Shown here one piece after another: positions 1 through 13,666 of a stretch of DNA of 64,000 nucleotides. Each line of letters opens with the position of its first letter. Within the stretch, counting starts at the first letter, position 1. The stretch is taken from the NCBI GenBank assembly GCA_013396915.1, contig VWZL01000360.1, forward strand, positions 502,649-566,648, written 5' to 3'. Both the position numbers and the translations under genes were made by a program. Source of the stretch: Stercorarius parasiticus (lineage: Eukaryota > Chordata > Aves > Charadriiformes > Stercorariidae). The notes beneath the pieces are model-generated. The model did not search any database and was not told the DNA's origin. It saw only the letters and a list, made by a program, of their open reading frames with translations.

Positions 1-119
1 CCTGGACTTCATTTCCCAAATACCGTTTTCAGTCTCAGTATCTGGCATTTTATGGGACTGTGGGAAAAAAACACGTTGTATTTTGCAAGATAAAAAAAAG
101 TGAATACTCGATAACTTAC
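1..119 (-). other. RYR2: RYR2 intron 3, first 119 bases
   Basis: This is the start of the intron downstream of exon 3, cut by the window edge. Only the donor site is recognisable. Confidence 0.9.
114..119 (-). other. RYR2: Splice donor of RYR2 exon 3 / intron 3
   Basis: On the minus strand the exon ends GGG and the intron begins GTAAGT, a full match to the consensus intronic donor. Confidence 0.95.
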
Positions 120-224
120 CCCTTCTGCCTTTTCTTCTGTGTTAGCCAGCATTTCCTGCAGGGCCCGTACTGACAGAGACTGCTCCAGCACAAAAGTGCA
201 GATGGACAAATCAGGCGGAACATT
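120..224 (-). CDS. RYR2: RYR2 exon 3 (cardiac ryanodine receptor, residues about 57-91)
   Basis: This exon encodes 35 residues of the calcium-release channel of the sarcoplasmic reticulum. Read on the minus strand it begins [11 protein letters not shown], continues through [14 protein letters not shown] and ends EEKAEG. The pair S-I-C-T before FVLEQ separates RYR2 from RYR1 (A-I-C-C) and RYR3 (C-V-C-N), as I recall those paralogues. The exon is 105 bp, phase 0 at both ends, with an AG acceptor at 225-226 and a GTAAGT donor at 114-119. In the known RyR2 N-terminal structures this segment supplies a beta strand and the single alpha helix of beta-trefoil domain A. Loss of exactly this exon in humans (N57-G91 deletion) causes catecholaminergic tachycardia and non-compaction. 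Compared with the mammalian protein from memory, V86 is Glu and S89 is Ala here; A77 and M81, sites of human variants, are unchanged. The next coding exon lies left of the window. Confidence 0.97.
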
Positions 225-256
225 CTAGGTGAAACAAAAATATGAGATCACATTAG
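225..256 (-). other. RYR2: Splice acceptor, pyrimidine tract and branch point of RYR2 exon 3
   Basis: On the minus strand the intron ends TTTTTGTTTCACCTAG directly before the AAT codon. A CTAAT match to the branch-point consensus sits at 252-256. Its branch adenosine (position 253) is about 28 nt from the last intron base, an ordinary distance. The branch point is inferred from motif and spacing only. Confidence 0.85.
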
Positions 257-2182
257 TGACTGATTTGCTCAATAGCACTTTCCAATGCTTCTATTTTCTT
301 TCACTTTCCATGAATCTAAAAGATCTACTATATCCTTGAGGCTATGAAAGCCAGCCACATAGAGGCTGCAGCAGTTAAGGCTTAGCCAGCAAGCAAAGGG
401 AAGCGATTCTTCCCCTCTGCTCAGCATTTGGTGAGCTGACACCTGGGGTACTGGGTCCCATTCAGGGCCTCTCAATAAAAGACCAAAATCAATAAACTGC
501 ATCAAGTTCAGCAGAGGATCACCATGATTGTCAGGGCTGGTGCACTCATCCTGTGCGGCTGGGGAAGCTGAACTCGATCAGCCTGCATGGAGGAGAAAGA
601 AGAGAGGGGGATCTTACAGTTCTCTCTACCAATCTAGTGGTGATTACAGGGAAAATAGAGCCAGACTCTTCTCAGAAGTGCTCCTTGAAAGGAGCTGGAG
701 CAGCAATATAAGATTATACAATTAGATATTAGGGAGAAAAAAATCACACTGGGAGTAGAAAACCCTGTCAAAGGCTCCCAAGCAAAGTGGTGAAATCTCT
801 GCTTGGACATTAACATATGGAACATGTGTCTTAGACGTGATGATCAGATTGTGAGGGGAACAAAATTCAGTCTTTAGGCTACTGTTTGTAGCCAGACCTC
901 ATCTTTATGAGGGTCTTCAGGTCAAGATTCATTTTCTGTAGCAGAAAAATAAGGCACTGCATGTCAAGGCCAAGCTTTCTCAGCCTTGCAGGGCAGTATA
1001 CTTCACCATGTTCTGTTCTAAGCAGGATAAAAATAGACAGACTTCTAAAACTTGTCATGACTGAAAATAATCATTGAGCTACTGAAAAGCTGATTTTCCA
1101 GACTATCATAAAAATTGGTAATAAAATTGAAAGAGGTTTGTAATAGCAATGTCTAAGTTACAAAGTAATAAAGTAAAATTAGACTTTATGTAGGGATCTT
1201 TTCTTCTGTTAATAGAATACGCAACTCCTACACACCTTTTCTTGCCTCCAGAACCTCTTTCATGTTCCTTCTTTTTTCCTTTTTATGTTAGTTGCATATT
1301 TTAGTTTAGCAATACTTTTACTGTCTATTGGAAATTTTTTTTTACACCATGAATTATTTTTACTGCTAAAGCTGTGAAACTGCACATTTATTCAAACTGT
1401 GTACAGTACATTAAATTGTAAAAGGTAGTTGCAAAACCATTTCATTCTCTCTTTTTCAAAAGTTAGTTTACTCAGAATACCTCACACTTAATAGCTTATG
1501 AATTTGCTGCTCATCACTCCTAACTTTACAGTAATTCAAGTCTCTTTATTAACTAAAAGATCTTTCATTACCTTCCACTATTTATATTTCAATAAAATTA
1601 ATGTAAAAAAGTATTTTAAATTAATGTTTTAGCCAGATCAAAAAGCATCAACTAGCACCCTATTTTGCATCAGATTTTGATTTATTTATGCAATTATGCT
1701 TTGGAATGAAATATTTTTAAGCCAACTCTTTTAGAATCAGGCCTCTACTTACTTGTAAGTATTCTCGTTACCACTTTCCTTTTGTAGTTACTCAGACACT
1801 ACAACAGTCCTTTTCATGCTAGCATTAGGCCAACAGACAACTAATTAGATTCTCTTCAAAACATCCTCGTAATGTAAGTACTATCGTAAGACTAAATGAT
1901 ACAAAGCAGGAAAGAGAGCACTCAAAAATCGCAGGTTGCAAGGCGTTGTTTCTGCTCAGTAAACACGAGTACAATTTTCCATTCTAGAAAGCCTCACAGG
2001 AAGAAACTGCCTGACAGTCCAGCTCACCTGCAGTTCTCCCCAGTGAAGACTGACTGACAAACAACAGTCTGTACAAAGCAGAAAAAGATGCTCCTTACAC
2101 TGTGCTCAGAAAGGAGCCAACATTTTCTGTGTCTATTCGCTTATAAACAACCATATATAAGCAAACAAAGTCTCCACACCTG
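257..2182. other. Unassigned intron sequence
   Basis: AT-rich sequence with short scattered frames on both strands. No domain, repeat family or RNA gene is recognised. Confidence 0.7.
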
Positions 2183-2256
2183 CTCATTGCAGGGGGGTTA
2201 GACTAAATGACCTTTAAAGGTCCTTTCCAACTCAAATGATGATACAATTCTATAAC
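2183..2256 (+). mobile_element. CR1 LINE 3'-end fragment (plus orientation)
   Basis: The sequence runs GCAGGGGGGTTAGACTAAAT, then GACCTTTAAAGGTCCTTTCC and an AATTCTATAA end. This matches the last part of the avian CR1 3' UTR, ending in a degraded ATTCTATG octamer. It is a short 5'-truncated copy, opposite in orientation to RYR2. Confidence 0.85.
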
Positions 2257-3300
2257 AGTGTTCCTACTGTTATTACTGTTATTTAAAGCAAGATGTTTGC
2301 TGGCAGAATATTTGTCTCATACAATTTTGTGACCTATCAAAATCTTTTACTACTAGACCTACCCTACAGGTTATACATCCCAAAATATGGAAAATCCTGC
2401 ATCATTTCACACAGTGATTAAGCCAACATAACTAGGACACTCCTCCTTCATCAGTTCCATTCTCCTTTACATTTAAGACAGCCATGAGCATTTTCTTCCC
2501 TCCTCATTAAAACTGAGGAATGAAGATTTTTCAGCTCTTCTCATAGCAGGTAAGACACACTTTGAGCTGCCAGAGTAATAAAGGAGGACTGTACAAGATC
2601 ATCTTGCTTTAGGTAAGTGAAAGAGGCCCCTTCTTACAGTCCAGCAGAATGTTAGAACCAGTTTCTTTTGCTCAAGACAGAGGGAGGAGCACATTAGCCC
2701 GCCTCATCTCTCTGGCATGAATGCCTAGACACTTGGTGGCCCTCAGAGAGCAATGCATTTCCCCTAAGAACTGAAGGAAGATGCATCTAGTGATGCTTGC
2801 AGTGCGCATGTGAATCGAACTCTTCCTCTCTGGCAGTTTCTCACCCAGATCTGCTCTGCTGAAGCTCCAGCAGGCATGGCTGCACACAACGTACAACAAT
2901 CACGGCACGGACAGACATGGGACAGATGCAGAATTGCCACCATATTTAGCTCAGTTACAGCTCTGCTCACCCCTATACAGTCCATTTTAATGCTGATGCT
3001 TTCAGGGCTCTGGATTTAGAAGACAGGGCTTCAGGCTTCAGACTAACAGTTCCCATTCTGAATAGCCCCTTCCAAAAAAATAATAACTCTAGGTAATTTT
3101 AAATCTTCATTTAAGTGTACTAAAATTTATTCACAGTGCATTTCCCATCACTTCAAAGCATAAAATAGAGTAAGGAAAAACACAGAGTCTTTGTCAGTCC
3201 TCTGATTAGTACCTTATCTCTGATATTACCTCACACACAGACAGAAGGCGGCATATGAAAAATTACGTTATTCTTCATACAAATGAAGATATCAGAAATA

Positions 3301-3431
3301 CCTTGGAGGTATTTAAAAGAGATGTAGATGATGTACTTAGGGACATGGTTTAGTGGTGGACCCGGCAGTGTTAGGTTTATGGTTGGACTCAATGATCTTA
3401 AAGGTATTTTCCAGCCTAAATGATTCTATGA
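3301..3431 (+). mobile_element. CR1 LINE 3'-end fragment (plus orientation)
   Basis: It begins CCTTGGAGGTATTTAAAAGA, continues with GATGTACTTAGGGACATGGT and TTAGTGGTGGAC, and ends with one ATTCTATG octamer at 3423-3430. This is the classical CR1 3' UTR layout, from a subfamily longer at this point than the copy at 2183. It is 5'-truncated and inserted antisense to RYR2. Confidence 0.92.
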
Positions 3432-6400
3432 AATTACACAGTAGTTTTTAGTACCCAGTCCAGGAAGTGACTGCACATTGTAGGGGCTGCAATGAGAGTC
3501 TGTAGCAATCAGTTTGCAATATCAGGCTTTTTTGAGGACAGGTCAAATGTGTGGGCAGGTATTTTAGTGATTGGTTTGCTAGACTATGAATACGCTATTA
3601 AATAACAAAAAATTTTAAAGACAACATTTTGCTGCATGTCTAACAACTACCCACTAATGCACTTTTAATAAATACCAAAACAAACTATAACTAGCTGGAA
3701 ATTTTCAGTGGTTTAATGATAATAACAAATCCTTAATTTGAGAGCAGAATGCAACTGATATGCCCAAAAAATGATCAGTGCTCAAAAACAGATGTCTCAA
3801 GGGACACAAATAACCACAATGGTGATCCTGAACCTTCATTTTCACCAATTTTTATTGTATTCATCTTTGCTGCAGTAACATTCTAAATGAAGGCATAGGA
3901 AAATAGTTCATATTCCTAAACGTTTTTTTTGTTTTGTTACAGAATATGTAATGAGGTCCTTGGATAGTCCAAGGAATCTGTATCACTTATCTTTGATCCA
4001 AAAGATCAGTGGAAAATTCTGATAAACAATGGCAGTATTCAGAACAATTCATTTTATATAATTTTTTTTACATATTTGCAAAATCAGTTCTATTTTAATA
4101 ATTTTTAACATAAAACATACCTGGTGACTTAAAAAGTAAGAAGTACCATCTCCAGTATTCCTTGGAGCTTAAAACATTTTCTCTGCTAGTTCTTGTATAC
4201 AAGATTTGTCTTATTGTCAATTATTTGTCTAGACAATCCAGTCAGTCATAAATTACAACCTAATATGCAAGTAGCTTCTTAAAAAAAAACCCCACAGATT
4301 ATAACAGAAAGAAACTAGAAATTGTATATTAAATTCCAAAAGGAGATTTAACACTGCTAGAAAAAAATAACATATTACTATTAACTTTTTCTATTGATCC
4401 TTCATGATTATTTGTAATAGCACGTACAGTCAGCAAAATTAGGCAGATTAAAATAATGTCATTCTCATCTGCAATTTTTAAAGCATATACATTACTGGAG
4501 TAATTGCTGGATTACTTAGAAAATTTGAGAATTATTTATTCTTCCTGCCATTTTAAACTGTATTTATTGTGTACACTAATTTTCTGTAGTAATATTTGCG
4601 TAGTAAATTATGCTTTACTCTGTGGGAGGCAGATTTGCAAATTAGATAATCATACCCTTTATTAAAAAGGTGTTTTGAGCAAAGCTTTTGAAATGCTATT
4701 TAAAAATATTTCTAACTCTAGTCCAACCCACAACTGAATCGTGGCTACTGGATGTATTTGTTATGCACTATTTCAGTTTTTAGTGAATTATTATTTACAA
4801 GCATGCCATACTCCAGTGTGATGACAATGAAAGCAAGAGCCAGAGATGCAAAACTCAGTCCTGCTATCATTACTCTGATGATTACCTAGTGCTAACAAGC
4901 CTAATATATGACCTGCTCATATATGAATGTAAACTGAACTTCTGCCTCTCATAAATATTAGTATGAGACTGAAGAATAATAAATCACATCAGCAAACACA
5001 ATTCTGTCTCCAAGAATAAGCATCTTTACCTCAGCTTTATTTCTCTTCCTAGTTATTTGCAATCTTCCTAGTTGTTTTCTAGGCTCGTGGGTATTTTTAT
5101 TTCTCTTCTAACCAAATTCCCAATGAAATGGACTTGCAGGTATTTCATCTGTAACTGTATACTAAACATTCACACATCAGTGCCTAAAAAAACACTTAAC
5201 TAAACAGCCTGATATACAAAGCATCCACAGTTGTAACATTGTCAAAAAATTAGATGTTGGTGTTCATAACATTTTAAAAGTAGCACATTTATTAGATGCC
5301 TAACTTTGAGAATCCAAATAGGAGGATCCAAGAAATTAATTTCAGTACAAAATTTAAGCAAAACATTTGTACCCCTATTTGTGGGAGTAGCCTAAAAGAA
5401 ACTGAACCCATCATCTCTGTTGAAGTTACATTTAAATTTATACCTCCCAGTCTTTTTGGCAGTCCTTTCTACTTAAATGAGATTCTGTCTGGTGACAGTG
5501 ATGAAACACACTCAACGTTACCAAGTAAAAACATCCACTTCTAGGACTCTCTATAGAAGGCATAGCTTCCCATGTTTTCAAGCTTGTCATGAAAAAGATG
5601 GACCCAGTACAGAAATGACAAGTCCTGACAGCCAAACAGGATGAATCATATTCACCGAATCCCAAAACAGAAAAGACAGAGAATGAATTATGAGTCTTAG
5701 TGTTTCAGTTCTAGAAGAGAAGACCTTTCAATAACAATGTCAAGCTCCTGCATGTTTATCATTAGCAGACCATGAAGGCTGCCTGGCCACCTCCTACAAA
5801 AACTTGCTTTCAGCTGCTTATGGCTATTTCAGTCTGAAACCATCACTTTCTGTACAAGGCACCTGCAGAAGACTGAGCGTTTATAGGATATTCCATCCAA
5901 AGCAGATAAGTTCTCAATATTCAAAACTTTTTTATGTTACTATATCTAAAAACCGTAATGTCCTCAATGTTTTTGGAAGAGTGGTTTCACAAGGGAGTGG
6001 CCTTTTGTCACAAGTATGTTTTTCACTTTTTATAGGAAAAACTTTGAAAATCCGTTCAAGTTCCACTTCCTGAAAAAAGTCATTTTTCACATAGTGAAAA
6101 GTTTCTTATTAAGAATCGAAAGCTCTAAATATTCCTTGTTCACAGGACAGCTGTTTCAGGGAATAAAACTGGAAAACTCACAGGAATACCAGGAGGATGA
6201 AACCGGAATAAGGTCCAGGAAAAAAAAACAAGGGAAAAAGACCAGCACAGGAAAAAACAGCTAGTGGTGGAACTGAGGTCAGACTCAAATACACTGCAAT
6301 CAATTAATTTTCAAAGCCTACAACACAAGACAGCTCCAAGTCCTCAGTGGTTCTTTTGAATCATGTGCGTTACCTGTGCCACTATATGCTGATCACCTGT

Positions 6401-9009
6401 ATTTTAACATATCTTGTAATCTGACCTAAACGACTGATTGTTTTAATTTTTTAAAAATATTATCTTCTGGTGGTCTCAAAGTTTCCCTATCTTATCCACA
6501 TTCCTGAGTGCAGAATTCTCTCGTAAATGAAGTGTTAGATTTGACAAACCCAGTAGCAAAAAAAATCTTGATACACTGAGCATGCTTTCTGTTGATATAT
6601 TAAACACTGATCAACAGTAGCCTATGTCTTATCAGAAGGAGTTACTAGTTTTTATGCCCATACGAGTTAGCAGAACAGTGAACGCTAAAATCCTTTCCTG
6701 CTCTTATTTCCAGATAGTGAAGGTCATCTGCTGGTCACAGTGGAACAGTTCATTGGCAAAGAAAAATGCGTTACCTGAAATTTAAGCTGTACAAAATGAA
6801 GGAATAACAACATTCAGAAGGAAATGAATCGCTCACACAATCTCCTTTAAAAATCCACAAGAAATCTATTTATACTTAGGCTGTTGTTACATAAGTACAA
6901 TTATATTATTTTCTTTTGTGCTTGCAAACAACATCAAAGTTTTATGTTACAATTTTTCAGTTTTTGCTTTTTGGAAACAACTGTGATCCTGAGAGCTGTC
7001 AAGGGTCATGAGGCTACTATTAACAGAGCAGACTGTCTTAACTGTTTGGAAGCTGTAATTCCCGGTATGATGTTTACTTTCTTTATGGATTTAGGGCCTC
7101 ACACATTCCATCTCTAAATAGGGTAAGTAAAGAGGTTTTTTCCTCTTACCCTCCAATCTCTCTCTCTGGTCTCCTTTCTAACTATACATAAGTCCAATCC
7201 ACTTACTGAGAGCTGTTTCGCTTTTTTATCTGTTCTCTGAAAATGTAAAACTCTTAGCAACAGATAAAAGTGACATTGGGTAAGAAGCCATCCAACTTCA
7301 TTTCAGCCTCAATGGATAAACCAGGTCAATCAACTCAACAGCCATTACAAATGTGATAATTTTTAAGGTAATTAGGAAAATTACATGCTAATTAATAAAA
7401 TAAAAAAATCTCATAGGATCAACAGTGCTACAGAGGTTCTAGGCACACATCCAAATTAACAACACATTTTTTGTTTAACTTCATGCTGATCCTACCTTAC
7501 TATTCTAATCTTGTGTGTATTATTCTAAACTTTACAGTTCCCTTTTATTCTTAGAGATGATGTTGTATTTGTAGGTACTGCAATAAATAATGGAAAAATC
7601 TAGGATATTATCAGTTGGGAGGGTATTATTGCTTTAGAATCTGGACAGAGGCAGCTACCCTTTGATTCCCACAGCATCAGAAAGATCATCTTTATAAAAT
7701 ACTACTTTGCCCCTTTCTAGAAAGCACAGCAGACACCCAACAGGAAAATCTTCGTAATCTCCAACCAGATTTATTATAAACCATGCACATTACAACAATC
7801 ATACTTCAAAGTAGGTATCCTATAATCTTTCAGGATCAAACAGGCAGGGCAAACACGCACGTCTTTCGTGGCTGTAATAACTGACCTGTCTCAGTAGAAA
7901 TCTTACCTCTACATACTAACCACTAGGACATTCTTTGCAGAGATTCTCTTACTGTTAAATTTATCCCATAGCTGAAATCTTCACAGTAGAATCATAACAC
8001 GTAAAAATGAAGTCCAAATAAATATAAATACTAACCCTTCCAGAATACCCTACACTAACTCTAATGGAGCCATCCATTCACTTTGCAGTGACCATGAAAC
8101 AATATATCTAAGAGAGAAGCAAAACCTGCTTATTTATCTCATAAGCTATCAACTATAATACATAATAATGGACACCAAATTTTAACTTCAAAGGATTTTA
8201 TTGTAAGTTTTCAACTACTACGCTTTCCATTTTATGTTGCTGAAATCAATCATCAACCTGTGTAACTAGGAAAATTGGCGCTTATCAAATATTGCAGGAA
8301 TGGGGGACTGGGCATTTATGCTCTGAGTCACCTCTGACTTGTCCTTAAATGAAGGAAAGGAGATGCATCATCAGCTCTCTCCTGGGCAACACAGTTTCAA
8401 AGCATACAGAGCTATCAAAATCCTTTGTGGCAACATGCGACAATGCACTTAGGCACTTACAGTACTAAATTTCATATTAACAGTCAACATTTTCTTTACA
8501 CATATGTAAAACAAATCAGTTTTTATAACTAAAATGAATAATGCATACATTCTGTTTTGATTCAATACTCATTCATGTGCTTAATTCAATTAAAAAAATT
8601 ATTCAAAACAAATGAAATGCAACTGCCCACAGAATTTTCAGTCTGTCCCACAAGCATTACAGAAGCTAGATGTGCTTCACTCAAATTTAGATGTGCCAGC
8701 CCCCACTGCCTGGCAAAAAATTAATACATTATAAAGCCATTATGAAGATGAATAGTGTACCATACCTCAGTTCTTGAATTCATTTTGTCCGTCTTATTAT
8801 ATTCTTATTATATGTCTTTTAAAGGTAATAGGTCCATTCTGATTCAGGCTGTGTGTAATGTTCCCCAGATTATTTTGCATCCCAGAATGTTTTGATCTCA
8901 TTTACTTGATTTAAATTAATAATTCTATCAAAAATTACAGATTTATCTTAAAAGGTATACATATTCACCTCTAATGTAAAGCAAATCAATTAGAGTTGAT
9001 GTAAATTAG

Positions 9010-9032
9010 ATATGTCAATTAGAATGACATAT
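9010..9032. repeat. Perfect 8-bp inverted repeat, 7-nt loop
   Basis: The arms ATATGTCA (9010-9017) and TGACATAT (9025-9032) are exact reverse complements around ATTAGAA. Short hairpins like this are expected by chance in AT-rich DNA. Confidence 0.6.
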
Positions 9033-9047
9033 TGAAAGTTGTTCACT

Positions 9048-9070
9048 AAAAAAAAAAAATAAAAAAAAAA
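9048..9070. repeat. A-rich tract
   Basis: A run of A interrupted by a single T, 23 bases. Simple sequence only. Confidence 0.9.
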
Positions 9071-12000
9071 TACATCTTTAATCATGAAAATCTTGTAGTC
9101 TTAGAGAAACTCCAGGAGATATTTCGGTCAGGGACATAAAGACATGAGGAGTCCCTAAGACTAAGGACTGTCTGCCAGGAAATTCTTCGTGGATTTAGGG
9201 ACATACATTGTCAGAGTTTTACTACTCATAAAAAGTGTAATAATACTTTCAAACATAAATATCTATTTTAAAATATCTCACCGTGTATGCTCAGAAATTG
9301 TGGTTTATCTGTAAACGTGCAAACGTATACCCCTGCTTGAATCTGCACTGCATTTGAGCATACACTGCATGATGTAAAAAATAAGCACTTAATTTACTTT
9401 GCACTTCATTAACTACAAAAACCAAAAAGCTTGGAAGACTAATTAATGATTATTTGTTCAGCTTCTGACAGATTCAAGGTTTGTCCGGTTTTGGTTTAAG
9501 GTGCTAAAATATTGTTACTAAGCCATTAAGCAAACAACTGCTGCTTAAAAGGACTCTCTGCTTATCATTCAGTAACATACCAGCACAAAAAGCTGCCCCA
9601 AAGTACCGTCTAGACAGAAATACCCACATGCATTTCCCAGCAAACAACCCACCTGCCTCAGAAGTGAATTATGCAAGAGGTAATAAAGCAAGAGGCTTAA
9701 AATTTCAGAGACGGAAAAGACAATCGCAAGGAGCTGGCAAACTATGTGGACTTTTACTCTTTTCCTGCTACTTTTGAACACGTGTTCAAAGAGGAAGTTT
9801 ACAGGTATCACCCCTATGTGTGACTATCACATTCATTTAGGTCATTCACCAAACTGGAGTTTCTTCCTTGACTATACTCAAGTTCTTCCATTCCAAAATT
9901 TTACATTTTGACATCAGATGTTATCTACAGTATCAGAGACCTTTGCAGGTATCTATTATGCACACCCACATATTATTTTCTAGATGCTTTTAATTTTATT
10001 TTACCAATATCTCAACTTTCACCTTACCAAGCAAAGATGTTCCACTCCTCTACTAAGGTGCAAGTCTATGCTGGGAATTTAACATAACCTTTCAAATGCC
10101 TTTGTTTGGTATTGCTTTATTTTCTAAAAAAAAATTAAAAAAAAATAATTTCCACATTCTTGCAAATTTTCCAAAATAACCAGAACTCTTCTTAATTAAC
10201 TGTCCTAAGGAATCCACCTTCTCTATAGAAATAAAACAATTCTAATAAGAATTATGTGGATAGTTATGTGTATGTGAAAAGAGCTTTAATGGAAACTATA
10301 GATACAGCTAACCTCCATGATAAATAAGATGGAAACTTACACAATGGGAAAGAATTCTTTTGCCATTTTGAGTTTATAAAGTAAGGCTTTTATAGTCATT
10401 AATCTTTACATCTACTTGCAACTTTATCAGCCCAAAGAGGTCAAATTAATTGTTAGAGTACTACTGACAAAATCACATATCAAATATGGCACTCAGAGCA
10501 TATTAAGCTTTATTCTCACAACAGCTAAACACACTAGGCATGTCTCTTATTTAAAATAAGACCTCACTGCAACTGTACTTCATTTCTATGGTCCTTTATG
10601 TATCGCCTAATACTTAATTAGTTTACATACACTGCAGAAAGAAATTCTGTGTAACTGGAATTTCCAATTTATTGAATAATGGGCATTCAAATGATTTCTT
10701 GGCAAGTCCATTCACACTTCATATTGTACTGAGCAGAATATTTGTTTCCTTTCTAGGACCTCTGTCCAACCTTCTCGTGCAAGTCCTGTGCTATACCTGT
10801 TTCTTTTTCTTGCACAGGACTCAAAACACCACAGAGCTTTGGCATTTTCCTTCATACAGAAATAACTTATCCCTGCTGTGTCTTACTGATCAATACACAC
10901 CTTGGCCATTTCAAGCATCTTGAACTACCTAAATTAATTCATCCTATATTATCTAAAGGCATTTGAACCATGGCTGTTACTGATTTTGAGTCACATTTCC
11001 CTCAATAATTTCCTTATCACCAGCTGTAAACATCGTACTGTGCAACTAGAACTGGTCAATACTCAGAGAAATACCAATAAAACTTGAAATTCCTAACTCC
11101 CCATTACCATTAAAAGACATTTAAATGTGGGATAGAGGTAGAGTTTACAGGATTGTTAAGGGAAGACTGTATCAGCCCAGTGAAACCAGCCCAGTGACCT
11201 ATGCAACTATGACCCAGCTGCCTATGCTTTTTTTAATGGCACGTAAAAAGTCCGTTCTCATGAAAGGCAACCTGCTTGTGGATGATATCTTTGTAAATAT
11301 GTCAAGAAAAGAGTACAAATACCTGGAAGATGGAACAAGTTTCACCACTCCTAAATACATTCTTTATATCTAGTAAGGAAGGAAGAGAGAACTAAGGAGT
11401 TAAAGCTCTAAAACGTTGATTAGCATTATTCACAGAGACTCACTGTCTTTACAAGAATATCACTTCCTATATAAGACAAGAAAAACTGTCTCACACTCAA
11501 TTAGGTAGAACATTAGCTTCAACCCCTTGCAGCTCACACAACTCCCCACCCAGCAGAGTGAAGGCAGAGCAAAAGTAGACCACACACAATCACTGCTTTA
11601 CAAGATCCTCGCACTGAGGCACAGAGAATCATAAAACTCCTTTTAGCCTACAAACCGTATTTGAAAAGACCAAGCCAAAAAAGACAGAGAGGAACGACAG
11701 CTGAAGCTACTAATCATACTGTGGGAAACCACAGTATTATTTCCCTCCTCCAGCTATTACAGACATGTTGGTTTGGTAAGAAAAAACAGACTGGAGGTGT
11801 CAGTGTAGTTCATGGTTCCTGTATCAACTACAGCTCCATCACTCATATCTACAGGTTCTGAAACAAATAGCAAACTTTCAGCAATTACTGAAAAATAATT
11901 AAAAACCCAGGAAAAGTAGCCTGAACTTTGACCTTCTGCATTTATGCATACACTTTAAGATCATAATGACTTTCTTTACCATCTGGCCTCTGTTTTTTAA

Positions 12001-13454
12001 AGCAAAATAATGCAGCTGTTCTTTTGCTTGTGAAACTAGAAAAAGTTATGTTTGTATTTGTATATGGCAACCTCCCTGTCAGCATTAGTAAAGTTACTAC
12101 AAACAACTTGCTTTTGGGTTTCAAGCACAGGGACACAAAACATACATCTTCAACCTCCAAACTGCTTCCATTTGCCTAATTTCCCCCTTCCAATCCAGAC
12201 TATTTATAAACTGACACTCTTAATGTTGCAAATACTCTTGCTATGATAGCAAGTTACTGCATTCCCTCTGTTGTTACAAAAGCACAAATCATCTTCCTCG
12301 TTTTTCACAGGGAAGTAACCAGGAGGAAAACCCTAGAATCTTGAAAATCACCACCCAAAAGATAAAAGTTTCAAAAAGTCTCAAGAAACAACAAAGAAAG
12401 AGTCTTTGATTTATTTTTTTGTGTTTCATTTCATTTCATATATAATTGATATTACTTACCTCAGAAAACCACATAAATTTACTCATTAATAGGCTGCATT
12501 TCTTTGTCCTAATTTCTGAGAGTCCATTGGGCTAGGATTATTCACAAGAGTCTCCTGAGCCAGATTTAGCCCAACAGTGCTTAAAAATACTGATTACAAA
12601 GTAACAATACCATGATTTCAAGCACTGAGCAGGGCCGAATAGCCAATTTGACACTGCTCCTTTACGTAATGTTTGTCTAAAGGGCTTAAAATAAGCATTT
12701 GCATTTTCATGTGTTCTTAGCTTGAAACACACAGATTTATGTATGTCTGGTTTTTTTCAGGTTTTCAGACTTGCAGCTACATATCAGCCTAATTAAAATT
12801 CAAACTGCTTTGTAACTACTCTGCATGTACATTCTGCTATAAATCCATTAGAGAAAATATTTAAAATGCTGAGCTCTAGAGGATTTAGCAGAACATGCCA
12901 TTGTGTAACCTTGTGATGTTCAGTTACCCAGGGTAATGCAGCAAACCCAAAGCCGCTTGGGGCTCTGCATGCATTGAACAGCCATTGGTTGTAATTTATA
13001 TCAGAAAAGATCGTACAGCAAGTAAGAGCTCCCACCTCAAAACGTTCTGGCTTTGCTCTAAGTATCACTTTATTTATCTTTCAAGGACTTTCTTATGGTA
13101 TTTTAGTACAGTTAGTGTATTTGGTGAAGGCAAATAATCTTTTTCCAGTCCTTAACATCTAGTCCCAAAACTATGGAGTCCTAAGACTTTTATACTAAGT
13201 GAGGGGGGACGACACCAAGCACCAAAACTCATCAACTATGTAATTATGCAAGGGCATTGCTTTGAACAGAATATTCAAAATGCAAATAGATAAAGCTATC
13301 GTGCAATAATAGCAACTCTCCTTTGTAATAGAAGCAGTACTAAAAAGGGTAGGACTCAGAAGCTAAATCACATCAAACTAGCAGGTTTGCAGAAGCCTGC
13401 AGAAAACTCACCGAACTAGTTATAGGACTGTACGCCACATATTTGACCTTCTTA

Positions 13455-13666
13455 CATAGAATCATAGAATGGTTTGGGTTGGAAGGGATCTTAAAAACCA
13501 TCTAGTTCCTACCCCCCTCCCATGGGCAGGGACACCTCCCACTAGACCAGGTTACTCAAAGCCCCATCCAGCCTGGCCTTGAACAATTCCAGGGATGGGG
13601 CATCCACAACTTCCCTGGGCAACCTGTTCCAGTGTCTCATCACCCCCACAGTGAAGAATTTCTTCC
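13455..13666 (-). mobile_element. CR1 LINE 3'-end (minus orientation, well preserved)
   Basis: On the plus strand it opens with two CATAGAAT octamers (13455-13470), then GGTTTGGGTTGGAAGGGATC. It proceeds through GGGCAGGGACACCTCCCACT, TCCAGGGATGGGGCATCCAC and GTGAAGAATTTCTTCC. This is the reverse complement of the avian CR1 3' UTR, so the element points the same way as RYR2 transcription. It is truncated at its 5' end like most copies. Identity to the consensus looks high, which suggests a younger insertion than the others in intron 2. Confidence 0.97.

Larger units (their letters stand above)
3432..13454. other. Unassigned intron sequence, about 10 kb
   Basis: No gene, RNA or recognisable transposon is seen. 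Contents are A/T tracts (for example 4281-4293, 9048-9070, 10124-10147), a small inverted repeat at 9010-9032 and frames of 60-90 codons without recognisable domains. An old, fully decayed repeat could be missed by eye. Confidence 0.65.

Noticed and set aside
9..209. 66-codon minus frame covering exon 3
   Set aside because: It reads into intron 3 past the GTAAGT donor and starts at a non-ATG codon inside the exon; the real feature is the 105-bp exon.
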